NCBI RefSeq assembly: GCF_021650975.2
Contig: NZ_CP091285.1
Location: 1,736,001-1,800,000, forward strand
From: Flavobacterium jumunjinense
GTDB lineage: Bacteria; Bacteroidota; Bacteroidia; Flavobacteriales; Flavobacteriaceae
Length of the DNA: 64,000 bases
Reading direction: 5' to 3'
Each line of letters starts with the position of its first letter. Positions within the stretch are counted from its first letter, which is position 1. A program made the position numbers and the translations under genes. The notes beneath the pieces are model-generated. The model saw only the letters and a program-made list of their open reading frames with translations. It was not told the origin of the DNA and made no database searches. Of this stretch, positions 9,111 to 16,612 are shown piece after piece.

Positions 9111-9250
9111 GCTCCAAAATAAATTGTGATTTTTTTATTTTAACTGAAAAAACAATCACATTTTTGTGATAATAAATTTATTTCTAAAAAAACAATCACA
9201 AGAACGTGATAATAAAATAATATACAATAAAATAATCACAGAATAGAGAT
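9111..9250. repeat. four operator-like sites at exact 40-bp spacing
   Basis: Aligned 20-bp blocks begin at 9111, 9151, 9191 and 9231. Blocks two and three are everted palindromes: ATCACA-N4-TGTGAT (9155-9170) and ATCAC-N6-GTGAT (9195-9210). Block one keeps only the right half (TTGTGAT, 9124-9130) and block four only the left half (AATCACA, 9234-9240). The 20-bp spacers are AT-rich and not conserved. On the minus strand the two complete palindromes are followed by T-rich runs and could also act as weak terminators. Confidence 0.6.
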
Positions 9251-9480
9251 TCCTTCTTAGTCCAGAAATTTGTTAGAATTGTCTATTCTAGTAAAATAGC
9301 ATTTGTAGTAAAATCAAATTGCTTAGGGTAGTTTTTTCTATAAAAGAAAAGCAAGTGATATTGAGTAAGTAAAGATAGAATAGAAACGTTATTGAAACCT
9401 CTGCTAAAGAATGATGAAAACAGAAAACAACTTTCAAAAGGAAACTTTATCAATTGAATACAGGTTATAAATAAAAAACT

Positions 9481-9488
9481 TACTTTTG
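9481..9488 (+). promoter_or_regulatory. -7 element (TACTTTTG) of the polyprenyl synthetase gene
   Basis: TACTTTTG matches TAnnTTTG and ends 23 bp before the ATG at 9512. The -33 region is not convincing. Confidence 0.45.
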
Positions 9489-9511
9489 CATAAAGCTATT
9501 ACTCGTAAGAA

Positions 9512-10486
9512 ATGCATGCAATAAGTCAATATCAAGAAATAATTAAAACTCATTTTGAAGAGTTACAAACAGTAAAAGAACCCAAAAATCTATACGAACC
9601 TATTCAGTACATTCTCTCACTAGGAGGAAAACGAATGCGTCCTGTATTAACATTAATGACAAGTGAAATTTTCGATGTTTCCTATGAAAAAGCGCTTCAT
9701 GCAGCTACAGCGATTGAGGTTTTTCATAATTTCTCATTAATTCACGATGATATTATGGACGATGCTCCACTGCGAAGAGGAAATCAAACGGTTCATGAAA
9801 AATGGGATTTAAATACAGGAATTCTTTCAGGTGATGCAATGCTTATTTTGGCGTATCAATTTTTTGAAAACTACCAACCACATATATTTCAAGAACTAGC
9901 GAAGCTCTTTAGTAAGACAGCGTTAGAAGTTTGTGAAGGGCAGCAGTACGATGTTGATTTCGAAACACGAGACGACGTTACGATTCCTGAGTATCTAAAA
10001 ATGATAGAATATAAAACAGCTGTATTGGTTGGAGCAGCAATGAAAATGGGAGCAATAGTAGCCGAAACTTCCGAAGAAAATGCAAATTTAATTTATGATT
10101 TTGGTTTAAATTTAGGAATTGCGTTTCAATTGCAAGACGATTATTTAGATGCTTTCGGTGACCCAAAGACATTTGGGAAGCAAGTAGGAGGAGATATTAT
10201 TGAAAATAAAAAAACCTATCTCTATTTGAAAGCTTTAGAGTTTAGTAATAAAGACGAAGAAGAACAATTACAACATTTGTTTTCGATACAACCCAATGAT
10301 AATACAGATAAAATAGCATCGGTAAAAACAATTTTTAATTCCTCTGGAGCATCAAAGGCAACGCAAGACGCAATAAAGGAATACACAATGAAAGCTTTTG
10401 AAACATTAAAAATAATGAGTATTTCAGAAGATAAAAAATTGATATTAAGAATGTTTGGAGAAAAATTGATGAATAGAAGTGTGTAA
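9512..10486 (+). CDS. polyprenyl synthetase (short-chain type, probably FPP/GGPP synthase)
   Basis: Condenses isopentenyl diphosphate with allylic diphosphates to build prenyl chains for quinones, carotenoids and the lipid carrier. Seen: GGKRMRP (38-44), first Asp-rich motif DDIMD (79-83), second motif DDYLD (209-213), and KTYLYLKAL afterwards. There is an aromatic residue five positions before the first motif (Phe74) and no two-residue insertion inside it. In characterised families this points to a short product (C15-C20), with GGPP likely, but this is inference. The 324-aa length is normal. A short gene of unknown function follows 33 bp downstream. Confidence 0.9.
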   Translation: MHAISQYQEIIKTHFEELQTVKEPKNLYEPIQYILSLGGKRMRPVLTLMTSEIFDVSYEKALHAATAIEVFHNFSLIHDDIMDDAPLRRGNQTVHEKWDLNTGILSGDAMLILAYQFFENYQPHIFQELAKLFSKTALEVCEGQQYDVDFETRDDVTIPEYLKMIEYKTAVLVGAAMKMGAIVAETSEENANLIYDFGLNLGIAFQLQDDYLDAFGDPKTFGKQVGGDIIENKKTYLYLKALEFSNKDEEEQLQHLFSIQPNDNTDKIASVKTIFNSSGASKATQDAIKEYTMKAFETLKIMSISEDKKLILRMFGEKLMNRSV

Positions 10487-10519
10487 TTTCAACATTATCA
10501 TTATAAAATTGAATTGAAA

Positions 10520-10870
10520 ATGTATGAATCTCCAGTAAGTATAGAGGATTTAATAAACCAAGCAGAAGAAGATCATCTGTATTTTAAACTCATCGAACAA
10601 ACCAATAAAGACTTTGCTTTAGCAAATGAAGCAATAGATATCCCATTAGATATTTTTCCGTTTCAGTTCAAGGAGCTAGTACATGAAAAAATAATAAAAC
10701 TCATTAATTATAAGTTTGCGGAATACCTTAACTTGCTTTACATCATCGATGTTTCAGAAGAAGAAATAAAGAAACTAGACGGATCAGATATAATACAATT
10801 ATCGGAACAAGTAACTTTTCTCATCTTAAAAAGAGAATGGCAAAAAGTATGGTTTAGGAATAAATATTAA
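10520..10870 (+). CDS. conserved-looking small hypothetical protein
   Basis: A 116-aa soluble acidic protein, all-helical by appearance (SIEDLINQAEEDHLYFKLIE at the start, ELVHEKIIKLINYKFAEYLN in the middle). I do not recognise the family. I chose the ATG at 10520 over a TTG six bases earlier. It lies 33 bp after the polyprenyl synthetase and probably shares its transcript. No signal peptide or membrane segment is present. Confidence 0.7.
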   Translation: MYESPVSIEDLINQAEEDHLYFKLIEQTNKDFALANEAIDIPLDIFPFQFKELVHEKIIKLINYKFAEYLNLLYIIDVSEEEIKKLDGSDIIQLSEQVTFLILKREWQKVWFRNKY

Positions 10871-10903
10871 ACCTTTAGTGCTGAAATACAAAGTAAAGAT
10901 GTA

Positions 10904-11272
10904 CTATTTGAATTGGAAAGTAATGTCAGATTTCAAAATATAATTAACTGCTCCAAAAATTAAAGCGGCCCCCATATCGTTTGCGCCACTAGGATTTAGT
11001 GAGTCTATTTTGTTTGTATTTAAATTATGATTGATATAGCTTAAAGAATAATTATTTTTTGTTTTTAGATAATTCGATTGAATGTCTAAGTTGCTATCAT
11101 ATATAGATAAAAAAAGGGGCTTGCTTTTAGAATTGAAGAAATTGAGAACTTCAAAAGTGAATGGCTCGTTAATAGAAATAGTATTCAAATCGGGCAATAC
11201 TATTTTCGGGTCTTTCGATTGAGAAAAGCCAAAAGCACTAAACAAAATAGAAAAAAATATAAACTTTTTCAT
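10904..11272 (-). CDS. small secreted hypothetical protein
   Basis: A 122-aa protein with a signal peptide (MKKFIFFSILFSAFGFSQ, cut before SKDP). The rest is short and polar and ends in a hydrophobic strand (LIFGAVNYILKSDITFQFK). The family is not recognised. It starts 14 bp after the stop of the upstream barrel gene (11287-11832), so the two are probably co-transcribed as a small surface-protein operon. Confidence 0.68.
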   Translation of the reverse strand: MKKFIFFSILFSAFGFSQSKDPKIVLPDLNTISINEPFTFEVLNFFNSKSKPLFLSIYDSNLDIQSNYLKTKNNYSLSYINHNLNTNKIDSLNPSGANDMGAALIFGAVNYILKSDITFQFK

Positions 11273-11286
11273 GGTAAAAATGAATT

Positions 11287-11832
11287 CTAAAAATAGACTC
11301 TGATAAAAGGGATAAAAGGATCAGCATAAACACCTTGGTTTTCTTTATATAGAACATTATATCGAATTCCAATAGTTACATTGTTTGTTCTATATCCAGC
11401 TCCTAAAAACAAAGCAGTATTCCAAAAATTATCAGTAACTCCACCAAAAGTAGAGTTGAAAGAGGTATTTACTCTTAGTTGTTCTAATTCTACAGAAACT
11501 TGAATTTGTTGTATCGGATTAACTAAAGCAATAAGACTTCCTCCGTAGATATTAGATTTATAAAAACCTTTCTGATTAACATAACTATATTGTAATCCTA
11601 CACCAGCAGAAACATATTCGTTAATGTTATAAATGGCACTTGGAGCCACCGTAATATTGGTGAAATTACTACCGAAACCTAGCCCTAAACCGCCACCAAT
11701 TTGAACTTTTTCCCAAAAAGGGTTTTTTGTACTAACTTCTTCATAATCTTGCGCGTTAACTTTTAAACTATATGTTATTAAAAGTGTGAATACGAGAAAT
11801 TTTGTTAAATAAATGGTCGGATTCTTTTCCAT
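11287..11832 (-). CDS. outer membrane beta-barrel protein
   Basis: A 181-aa protein with an N-terminal signal sequence (cleavage near VNA-QDYEE). Seven to eight short amphipathic strands with alternating Gly and aromatic residues follow (VQIGGGLGLGFGSNFTNITV, VSAGVGLQYSYV, LFLGAGYRT). It ends in Phe (FIRVYF), the usual outer-membrane barrel signature. Ligand or role is unknown. It is divergent from sucA, and relatives beside sucA may carry a misleading 2-oxoglutarate-related name. Nothing in the sequence supports an enzyme. Confidence 0.75.
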   Translation of the reverse strand: MEKNPTIYLTKFLVFTLLITYSLKVNAQDYEEVSTKNPFWEKVQIGGGLGLGFGSNFTNITVAPSAIYNINEYVSAGVGLQYSYVNQKGFYKSNIYGGSLIALVNPIQQIQVSVELEQLRVNTSFNSTFGGVTDNFWNTALFLGAGYRTNNVTIGIRYNVLYKENQGVYADPFIPFIRVYF

Positions 11833-11899
11833 AAGTCAGATTCTAAAAAAATTATGTTATAAAAGTACAAATTTCTTTAAAAGATTATCACAAATGTTT

Positions 11900-11907
11900 T
11901 ATTTTTG
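11900..11907 (+). promoter_or_regulatory. -7 element (TATTTTTG) of sucAB
   Basis: TATTTTTG fits TAnnTTTG and lies 40 bp before the sucA ATG. The -33 position is not a good match. Confidence 0.45.
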
Positions 11908-11947
11908 CGTAATATTTTTAACCAAATCGTCATTATAGACAAGATAT

Positions 11948-14719
11948 ATGGATAGGTTTTCCTTTTTAAATGCTGCACACACTGCTTTTTTTGCAGATTT
12001 ATACGATCAATATTTACAAAACCCTGATACGGTAGAACCAAGTTGGAGAAGTTTTTTCCAAGGTTTTGACTTTGCAAGCGAATTCGCAAGCCCTACAGAT
12101 CAATTATCTGCTATGGCAAACGGAGGAGCAACTGTTGGAGACAATTCTGAAAAACTTCAAAAAGAATTTAGCGTTCTAAAGTTAATTGAAGGATATAGAA
12201 CTCGCGGACATTTGTTTACAAAAACAAATCCAGTTAGAGAGCGAAGAACATATTCTCCAACATTAGCATTAGAAAATTTCGGATTGTCACAGTCTGATTT
12301 AGCTACCGTGTTCGATGCTGCAAAGATTGTGAATATGCAACCAAGCTCTTTAGCAGACATCATTAAGCACTTAGAAAGTGTTTACTGTTCGGCAATAGGT
12401 ATAGAATATATGTATATTCGTAATCCAAAAGTTCAAGAGTGGATTAAAAACAGGCTAGATATTAATGATAATCAACCTCAATTTTCTGCAGACAAAAAGA
12501 AAAACATTCTTAAAAAGTTGAACGAAGCTGTTTCTTTTGAAACATTCCTACATACAAAATATGTAGGGCAAAAACGTTTCTCATTAGAAGGATGCGAATC
12601 TGCAATTCCCGCTTTAGATGCATTGATTGAAGGTGCTGCTGAAAGAGGAGTAGAGCAATTTGTTATGGGAATGGCCCATAGAGGAAGATTAAATGTGTTA
12701 GCAAACATATTTGGTAAGAATACTCAAAATATATTCTCAGAGTTTGATGGAAAAGATTATGATGATGATATGTATTTTGATGGTGATGTTAAATATCACT
12801 TAGGATTAACATCAGATAGAACAACAAGTTCAGGAAAAAAAATAAACCTAAATTTAGCACCAAATCCATCACACTTAGAAACAGTTGGAGCTGTAATTGA
12901 AGGTATTACAAGAGCAAAACAAGATAAAAGTTATCCAAACGATTTCTCTAAAGTATTGCCAATCGCTGTTCATGGAGATGCAGCAATTGCAGGACAAGGT
13001 ATTGTATATGAGATTATACAAATGGCTAAGTTGGACGGATATAAAACAGGAGGTACAATACATTTAGTAATTAACAATCAAGTTGGTTTTACAACAAATT
13101 ACCTAGATGCTCGTTCTTCTACCTATTGTACAGATATTGCAAAAGTAACATTGTCACCAGTACTACATGTTAATGCAGACGATGCAGAAGCAGTAGTTCA
13201 TGCTATGATGTTTGCCTTAGATTATAGAATGGAATTTGGAAGTGACGTTTTTATTGACCTATTAGGATATAGAAAATATGGACATAATGAAGGTGATGAA
13301 CCTAAATTTACACAACCAATTTTATACAAAGCAATTGCGAAACATAAAAATGCAAGAGATATCTATGCTGAAAAATTAAAAGAGGCAGGAGTTATTGATG
13401 CAGGTTACGTAAAAGAATTAGAAGAAAAATACAAATCAGAATTAGATGAAAACTTAGAAGAGTCTCGTAAAAAAGACTTGACAGTAATTACTCCATTTAT
13501 GCAAAATGAATGGACTGGTTTTCAACAAGTTTCTGATGATGTAATGTTGAAAAAAGTAGATACTACTTTCGATAAAGATAAATTAACAGAAATTGCTAAA
13601 ACGATAACGGAATTACCTTCGGATAAAAAATTTATTAGCAAAATTTCTAAAATTATCAATGCTAGGAAAGACATGTATTTCAAAAACAATGAGTTGTATT
13701 GGGAGATGGGTGAGCTTTTAGCATATGGAACATTAATGACAGAAGGATATGATATTCGTATCTCTGGACAAGATGTAGAGCGTGGTACATTCTCTCATCG
13801 TCATGCGGTTGTTAAAGTTGAATCTTCAGAAGAAGAACTAGTATTGCTAAACGATATTAAAGATAAAAAAGGTAATTTTAGTATTTACAATTCTCATCTA
13901 TCAGAATATGGAGTTGTAGGTTTCGAATATGGTTATGCCTTGGCATCTCCAAAAACATTAACAATTTGGGAAGCACAATTTGGAGATTTTTCAAATGGAG
14001 CTCAAATTATGATTGATCAGTATATTTCTGCTGGTGAAGACAAATGGAATAACCAAAACGGATTAGTAATGTTATTGCCTCATGGTTATGAAAACCAAGG
14101 AGCAGAGCATTCATCAGCTCGTATGGAACGTTATTTACAAATGTGTGCTAAGCACAATATGTATATTGCAGACTGTACTACACCGGCGAATTTCTTTCAC
14201 TTGTTGAGAAGACAAATGAAGACAAACTTCAGAAAGCCTTTAATAGTATTTACACCTAAATTGTTATTGCGTCTTGAAGATGCAGTTTCTACTGTTGAGG
14301 ATTTAGCAAATGGTCAGTTCCAAGAAGTGATAGACGATCCAAAAGTAACAGATAAAAAAGCAATTAAAACGTTAGTTTTCTGTACAGGAAAGGTATATTA
14401 TGATATTATTAAGAAACGCGAAGAACTAGAAAGAAACGATGTTGCTGTAGTTCGTTTAGAACAATTGTTTCCTTTAGCAATAGAACAGATAAAAGCTATT
14501 ATTGAAAGCTATCCAAATGTTAATGATTATGTTTGGGCACAAGAAGAGCCTAAAAACATGGGAGCTTATAGCTTTATGTTGATGAATTTCGATCTTGTTA
14601 AATTAAGATTAGCATCTCCAAAAGCTTATAGTGCACCAGCAGCAGGAAGTTATGAACGTTCTAAAAAACGTCAAAAAAATGCTATTGCAATGATATTTGA
14701 TAAAACATTATTCCAATAA
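11948..14719 (+). CDS. sucA: 2-oxoglutarate dehydrogenase E1 component
   Basis: Thiamine-diphosphate-dependent E1 enzyme that decarboxylates 2-oxoglutarate in the TCA cycle and passes the succinyl group to the E2 lipoyl arm. Seen: an N-terminal E2-binding segment (FLNAAHTAFFADLYDQYLQN), MGMAHRGRLNVLAN in the active site, the ThDP/Mg region HGDAAIAGQGIVYE followed by NNQVGFTT, the transketolase-like pyrimidine domain (SGQDVERGTFSHRHAV) and the C-terminal domain (WAQEEPKNMGAY). The 923-aa length matches full-length SucA. sucB follows 75 bp downstream, and the separate E3 gene is not in this window. Confidence 0.98.
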   Translation: MDRFSFLNAAHTAFFADLYDQYLQNPDTVEPSWRSFFQGFDFASEFASPTDQLSAMANGGATVGDNSEKLQKEFSVLKLIEGYRTRGHLFTKTNPVRERRTYSPTLALENFGLSQSDLATVFDAAKIVNMQPSSLADIIKHLESVYCSAIGIEYMYIRNPKVQEWIKNRLDINDNQPQFSADKKKNILKKLNEAVSFETFLHTKYVGQKRFSLEGCESAIPALDALIEGAAERGVEQFVMGMAHRGRLNVLANIFGKNTQNIFSEFDGKDYDDDMYFDGDVKYHLGLTSDRTTSSGKKINLNLAPNPSHLETVGAVIEGITRAKQDKSYPNDFSKVLPIAVHGDAAIAGQGIVYEIIQMAKLDGYKTGGTIHLVINNQVGFTTNYLDARSSTYCTDIAKVTLSPVLHVNADDAEAVVHAMMFALDYRMEFGSDVFIDLLGYRKYGHNEGDEPKFTQPILYKAIAKHKNARDIYAEKLKEAGVIDAGYVKELEEKYKSELDENLEESRKKDLTVITPFMQNEWTGFQQVSDDVMLKKVDTTFDKDKLTEIAKTITELPSDKKFISKISKIINARKDMYFKNNELYWEMGELLAYGTLMTEGYDIRISGQDVERGTFSHRHAVVKVESSEEELVLLNDIKDKKGNFSIYNSHLSEYGVVGFEYGYALASPKTLTIWEAQFGDFSNGAQIMIDQYISAGEDKWNNQNGLVMLLPHGYENQGAEHSSARMERYLQMCAKHNMYIADCTTPANFFHLLRRQMKTNFRKPLIVFTPKLLLRLEDAVSTVEDLANGQFQEVIDDPKVTDKKAIKTLVFCTGKVYYDIIKKREELERNDVAVVRLEQLFPLAIEQIKAIIESYPNVNDYVWAQEEPKNMGAYSFMLMNFDLVKLRLASPKAYSAPAAGSYERSKKRQKNAIAMIFDKTLFQ

Positions 14720-14794
14720 AATTAAAGTACTACTTTAAAGAGTAGCCAAACAACACAAAATAAAATAGTCCTAAAAGATCAAAATTATTAAGAT

Positions 14795-16009
14795 ATGATT
14801 TTAGAAATGAAAGTTCCTTCTCCAGGGGAATCAATTACAGAAGTAGAAATTGCAACTTGGTTAGTACAAGATGGTGATTATGTTGAAAAAGATCAAGCTA
14901 TAGCTGAGGTAGATTCAGACAAAGCAACATTAGAATTGCCTGCGGAAGCAAGTGGAATTATTTCACTTAAAGCGGAAGAAGGAGATGCAGTAGCAGTAGG
15001 ACAAGTAGTTTGTCATATTGATACAGCAGCAGCAAAGCCTGAAGGTGGAGCACCTGCGAAAGTAGAAACTAAAGTAGAAGAGAAGAAAACTGAAGATCCA
15101 AAAGCAGCACCTGTTCAAGCAACAACGTATGCAACTGGAACACCTTCTCCGGCAGCTAGAAAAATATTAGACGAAAAAAACATTGAGCCATCTACAATTG
15201 TAGGAACAGGTAAAGGTGGAAGAGTAACTACAGAAGATGCAATGAATGCTGTGCCTTCTATGGGAACACCAACTGGAGGATCTCGTGGTTCTGAAAGAAC
15301 TAAATTGTCAATGCTACGTAGAAAAGTAGCAGAACGTTTAGTAGCGGCTAAAAACGAAACAGCAATGTTAACGACTTTTAACGAAGTTAACATGACACCA
15401 ATTAATATTATCCGTAATCAATATAAAGAAGAATTCAAAGCTAAACACAATGGTGTTGGTTTAGGATATATGTCTTTCTTTACAAAAGCAGTAACAAGAG
15501 CTTTACAATTGTATCCTGATGTTAATTCAATGATGGATGGTGATTATAAAATAGCTTATGATTTTGCTGATATTTCAATTGCGGTTTCTGGACCAAAAGG
15601 ATTAATGGTACCTGTAGTTCGTAATGCAGAAAACTTAACATTTAGAGGTGTAGAAGCTGAAATTAAAAGATTAGCACTTAGAGCTCGTGACGGACAAATT
15701 ACTGTTGATGATATGACAGGTGGTACATTTACAATTACTAATGGTGGTGTGTTTGGAAGTATGTTGTCTACTCCAATTATTAATCCTCCTCAATCAGGAA
15801 TTTTAGGAATGCACAATATTATTGAGCGTCCAATTGCTGTAAATGGAAAGGTTGAAATTCACCCAATGATGTATGTAGCATTATCTTATGACCACAGAAT
15901 TATCGATGGTCGTGAATCTGTTGGTTTCTTAGTAGCAGTTAAAGAAGCATTAGAAAACCCAATGGAGTTATTAATGGATAATAATCCTAAGAAAGCGTTA
16001 GAGCTTTAG
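14795..16009 (+). CDS. sucB: 2-oxoglutarate dehydrogenase E2 component (dihydrolipoyl succinyltransferase)
   Basis: Core of the 2-oxoglutarate dehydrogenase complex. It transfers succinyl from the lipoyl arm to CoA. Domains in order: lipoyl domain (1-78) with the lipoylated Lys43 in DSDKATLEL; an Ala/Pro/Lys-rich linker; a peripheral subunit-binding domain for E3 (about 116-150, [13 protein letters not shown]); and the catalytic domain (about 170-404) with the His-Asp active-site motif [11 protein letters not shown] (His367, Asp371). The 404-aa length is standard. It is downstream of sucA on the same strand and followed by a strong hairpin. Confidence 0.98.
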   Translation: MILEMKVPSPGESITEVEIATWLVQDGDYVEKDQAIAEVDSDKATLELPAEASGIISLKAEEGDAVAVGQVVCHIDTAAAKPEGGAPAKVETKVEEKKTEDPKAAPVQATTYATGTPSPAARKILDEKNIEPSTIVGTGKGGRVTTEDAMNAVPSMGTPTGGSRGSERTKLSMLRRKVAERLVAAKNETAMLTTFNEVNMTPINIIRNQYKEEFKAKHNGVGLGYMSFFTKAVTRALQLYPDVNSMMDGDYKIAYDFADISIAVSGPKGLMVPVVRNAENLTFRGVEAEIKRLALRARDGQITVDDMTGGTFTITNGGVFGSMLSTPIINPPQSGILGMHNIIERPIAVNGKVEIHPMMYVALSYDHRIIDGRESVGFLVAVKEALENPMELLMDNNPKKALEL

Positions 16010-16061
16010 TAAATATAAATGTAGAAACTAGGTAGGTTTTTAAAACCTATCCGGTTTAAAC

Positions 16062-16098
16062 AAAAAATCCTAAATTCATATTGAGTTTAGGATTTTTT
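16062..16098. terminator. bidirectional terminator between sucB and the retropepsin-like gene
   Basis: A perfect 13-bp stem (16062-16074 with 16086-16098) has an A-run at one end and a T-run at the other, so it can stop transcription from both convergent genes. A second, shorter inverted repeat lies just before it (16031-16052). Confidence 0.88.
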
Positions 16099-16100
16099 GT

Positions 16101-16538
16101 TTATTTCAAATACAAATAATGATTCGAATAATCAATAATGGCTTTTCCAGTTAATAAAATATCAGCACCAATAATACCATCTACAGCTTTTGTTTTGTAA
16201 TACTGTAAAGCTTCATTCACATGGCTCATATCGAAAATAACAATATTGAAGTCGTTGGTTTTCCAATGGCTTAGTTTTAGATTGTTTTTTTTAGATAATT
16301 GTGTCTCCATTCCAGTAGCTCCTGCTCCTGCAGCTTTTGTTTCAGAATTTTCTGCAAATAATTGAAACTTTTCAATGCCTTCTAGTCCTACACAGCTATT
16401 ACTAGCACCTGTGTCTAGAATGAAAGTTCCTTTAATTCCATTAACCGTTCCTTTAATTAAAAGATGTTGTGTTTTTAGAACTGTAAATCTAATTTTTTTA
16501 TATTTTTTTCCTTTTAAGAAATCTTGTAAGTCTTCCAT
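16101..16538 (-). CDS. retropepsin-like aspartic protease family protein
   Basis: A 145-aa protein with one aspartic-protease motif, TFILDTGASNSCV (catalytic Asp42), followed by the flap region and the hydrophobic-Gly segment VDGIIGADILL (in place of the usual ILG motif). A single lobe means the active enzyme would be a homodimer, as in retropepsins. No signal peptide is seen, so it is probably cytoplasmic. It lies 74 bp downstream of the CHAT-domain gene on the same strand and may be read from its transcript. Substrate is unknown. Confidence 0.82.
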   Translation of the reverse strand: MEDLQDFLKGKKYKKIRFTVLKTQHLLIKGTVNGIKGTFILDTGASNSCVGLEGIEKFQLFAENSETKAAGAGATGMETQLSKKNNLKLSHWKTNDFNIVIFDMSHVNEALQYYKTKAVDGIIGADILLTGKAIIDYSNHYLYLK

Positions 16539-16612
16539 TTATGCCGAACTTATTTTTCAGTATTTATCATTATTACTACAAATATGCAACGTTTTTTTGC
16601 TACTTTTAAACT

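Larger units (their letters stand above)
8971..9511. other. 541-bp divergent intergenic region
   Basis: The gap lies between the GNAT gene (minus) and the polyprenyl synthetase (plus). I find no gene in it. It holds a 40-bp periodic set of ATCACA/TGTGAT sites at 9111-9250, a weak imperfect inverted repeat TTGCTT...AAGCAA at about 9319-9352, and the -7 element of the synthetase at 9481-9488. Confidence 0.6.

Noticed and set aside
9111..9250. the 40-bp periodic sites as a CRISPR array
   Set aside because: The repeated parts are only 5-7 bp half-sites, the spacers are AT-rich and short, and no cas genes are present.
11287..11832. naming the barrel protein next to sucA as a 2-oxoglutarate decarboxylase
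   Set aside because: Its length and beta-strand pattern with a signal peptide and terminal Phe show an outer-membrane barrel. No thiamine-binding motif is present.
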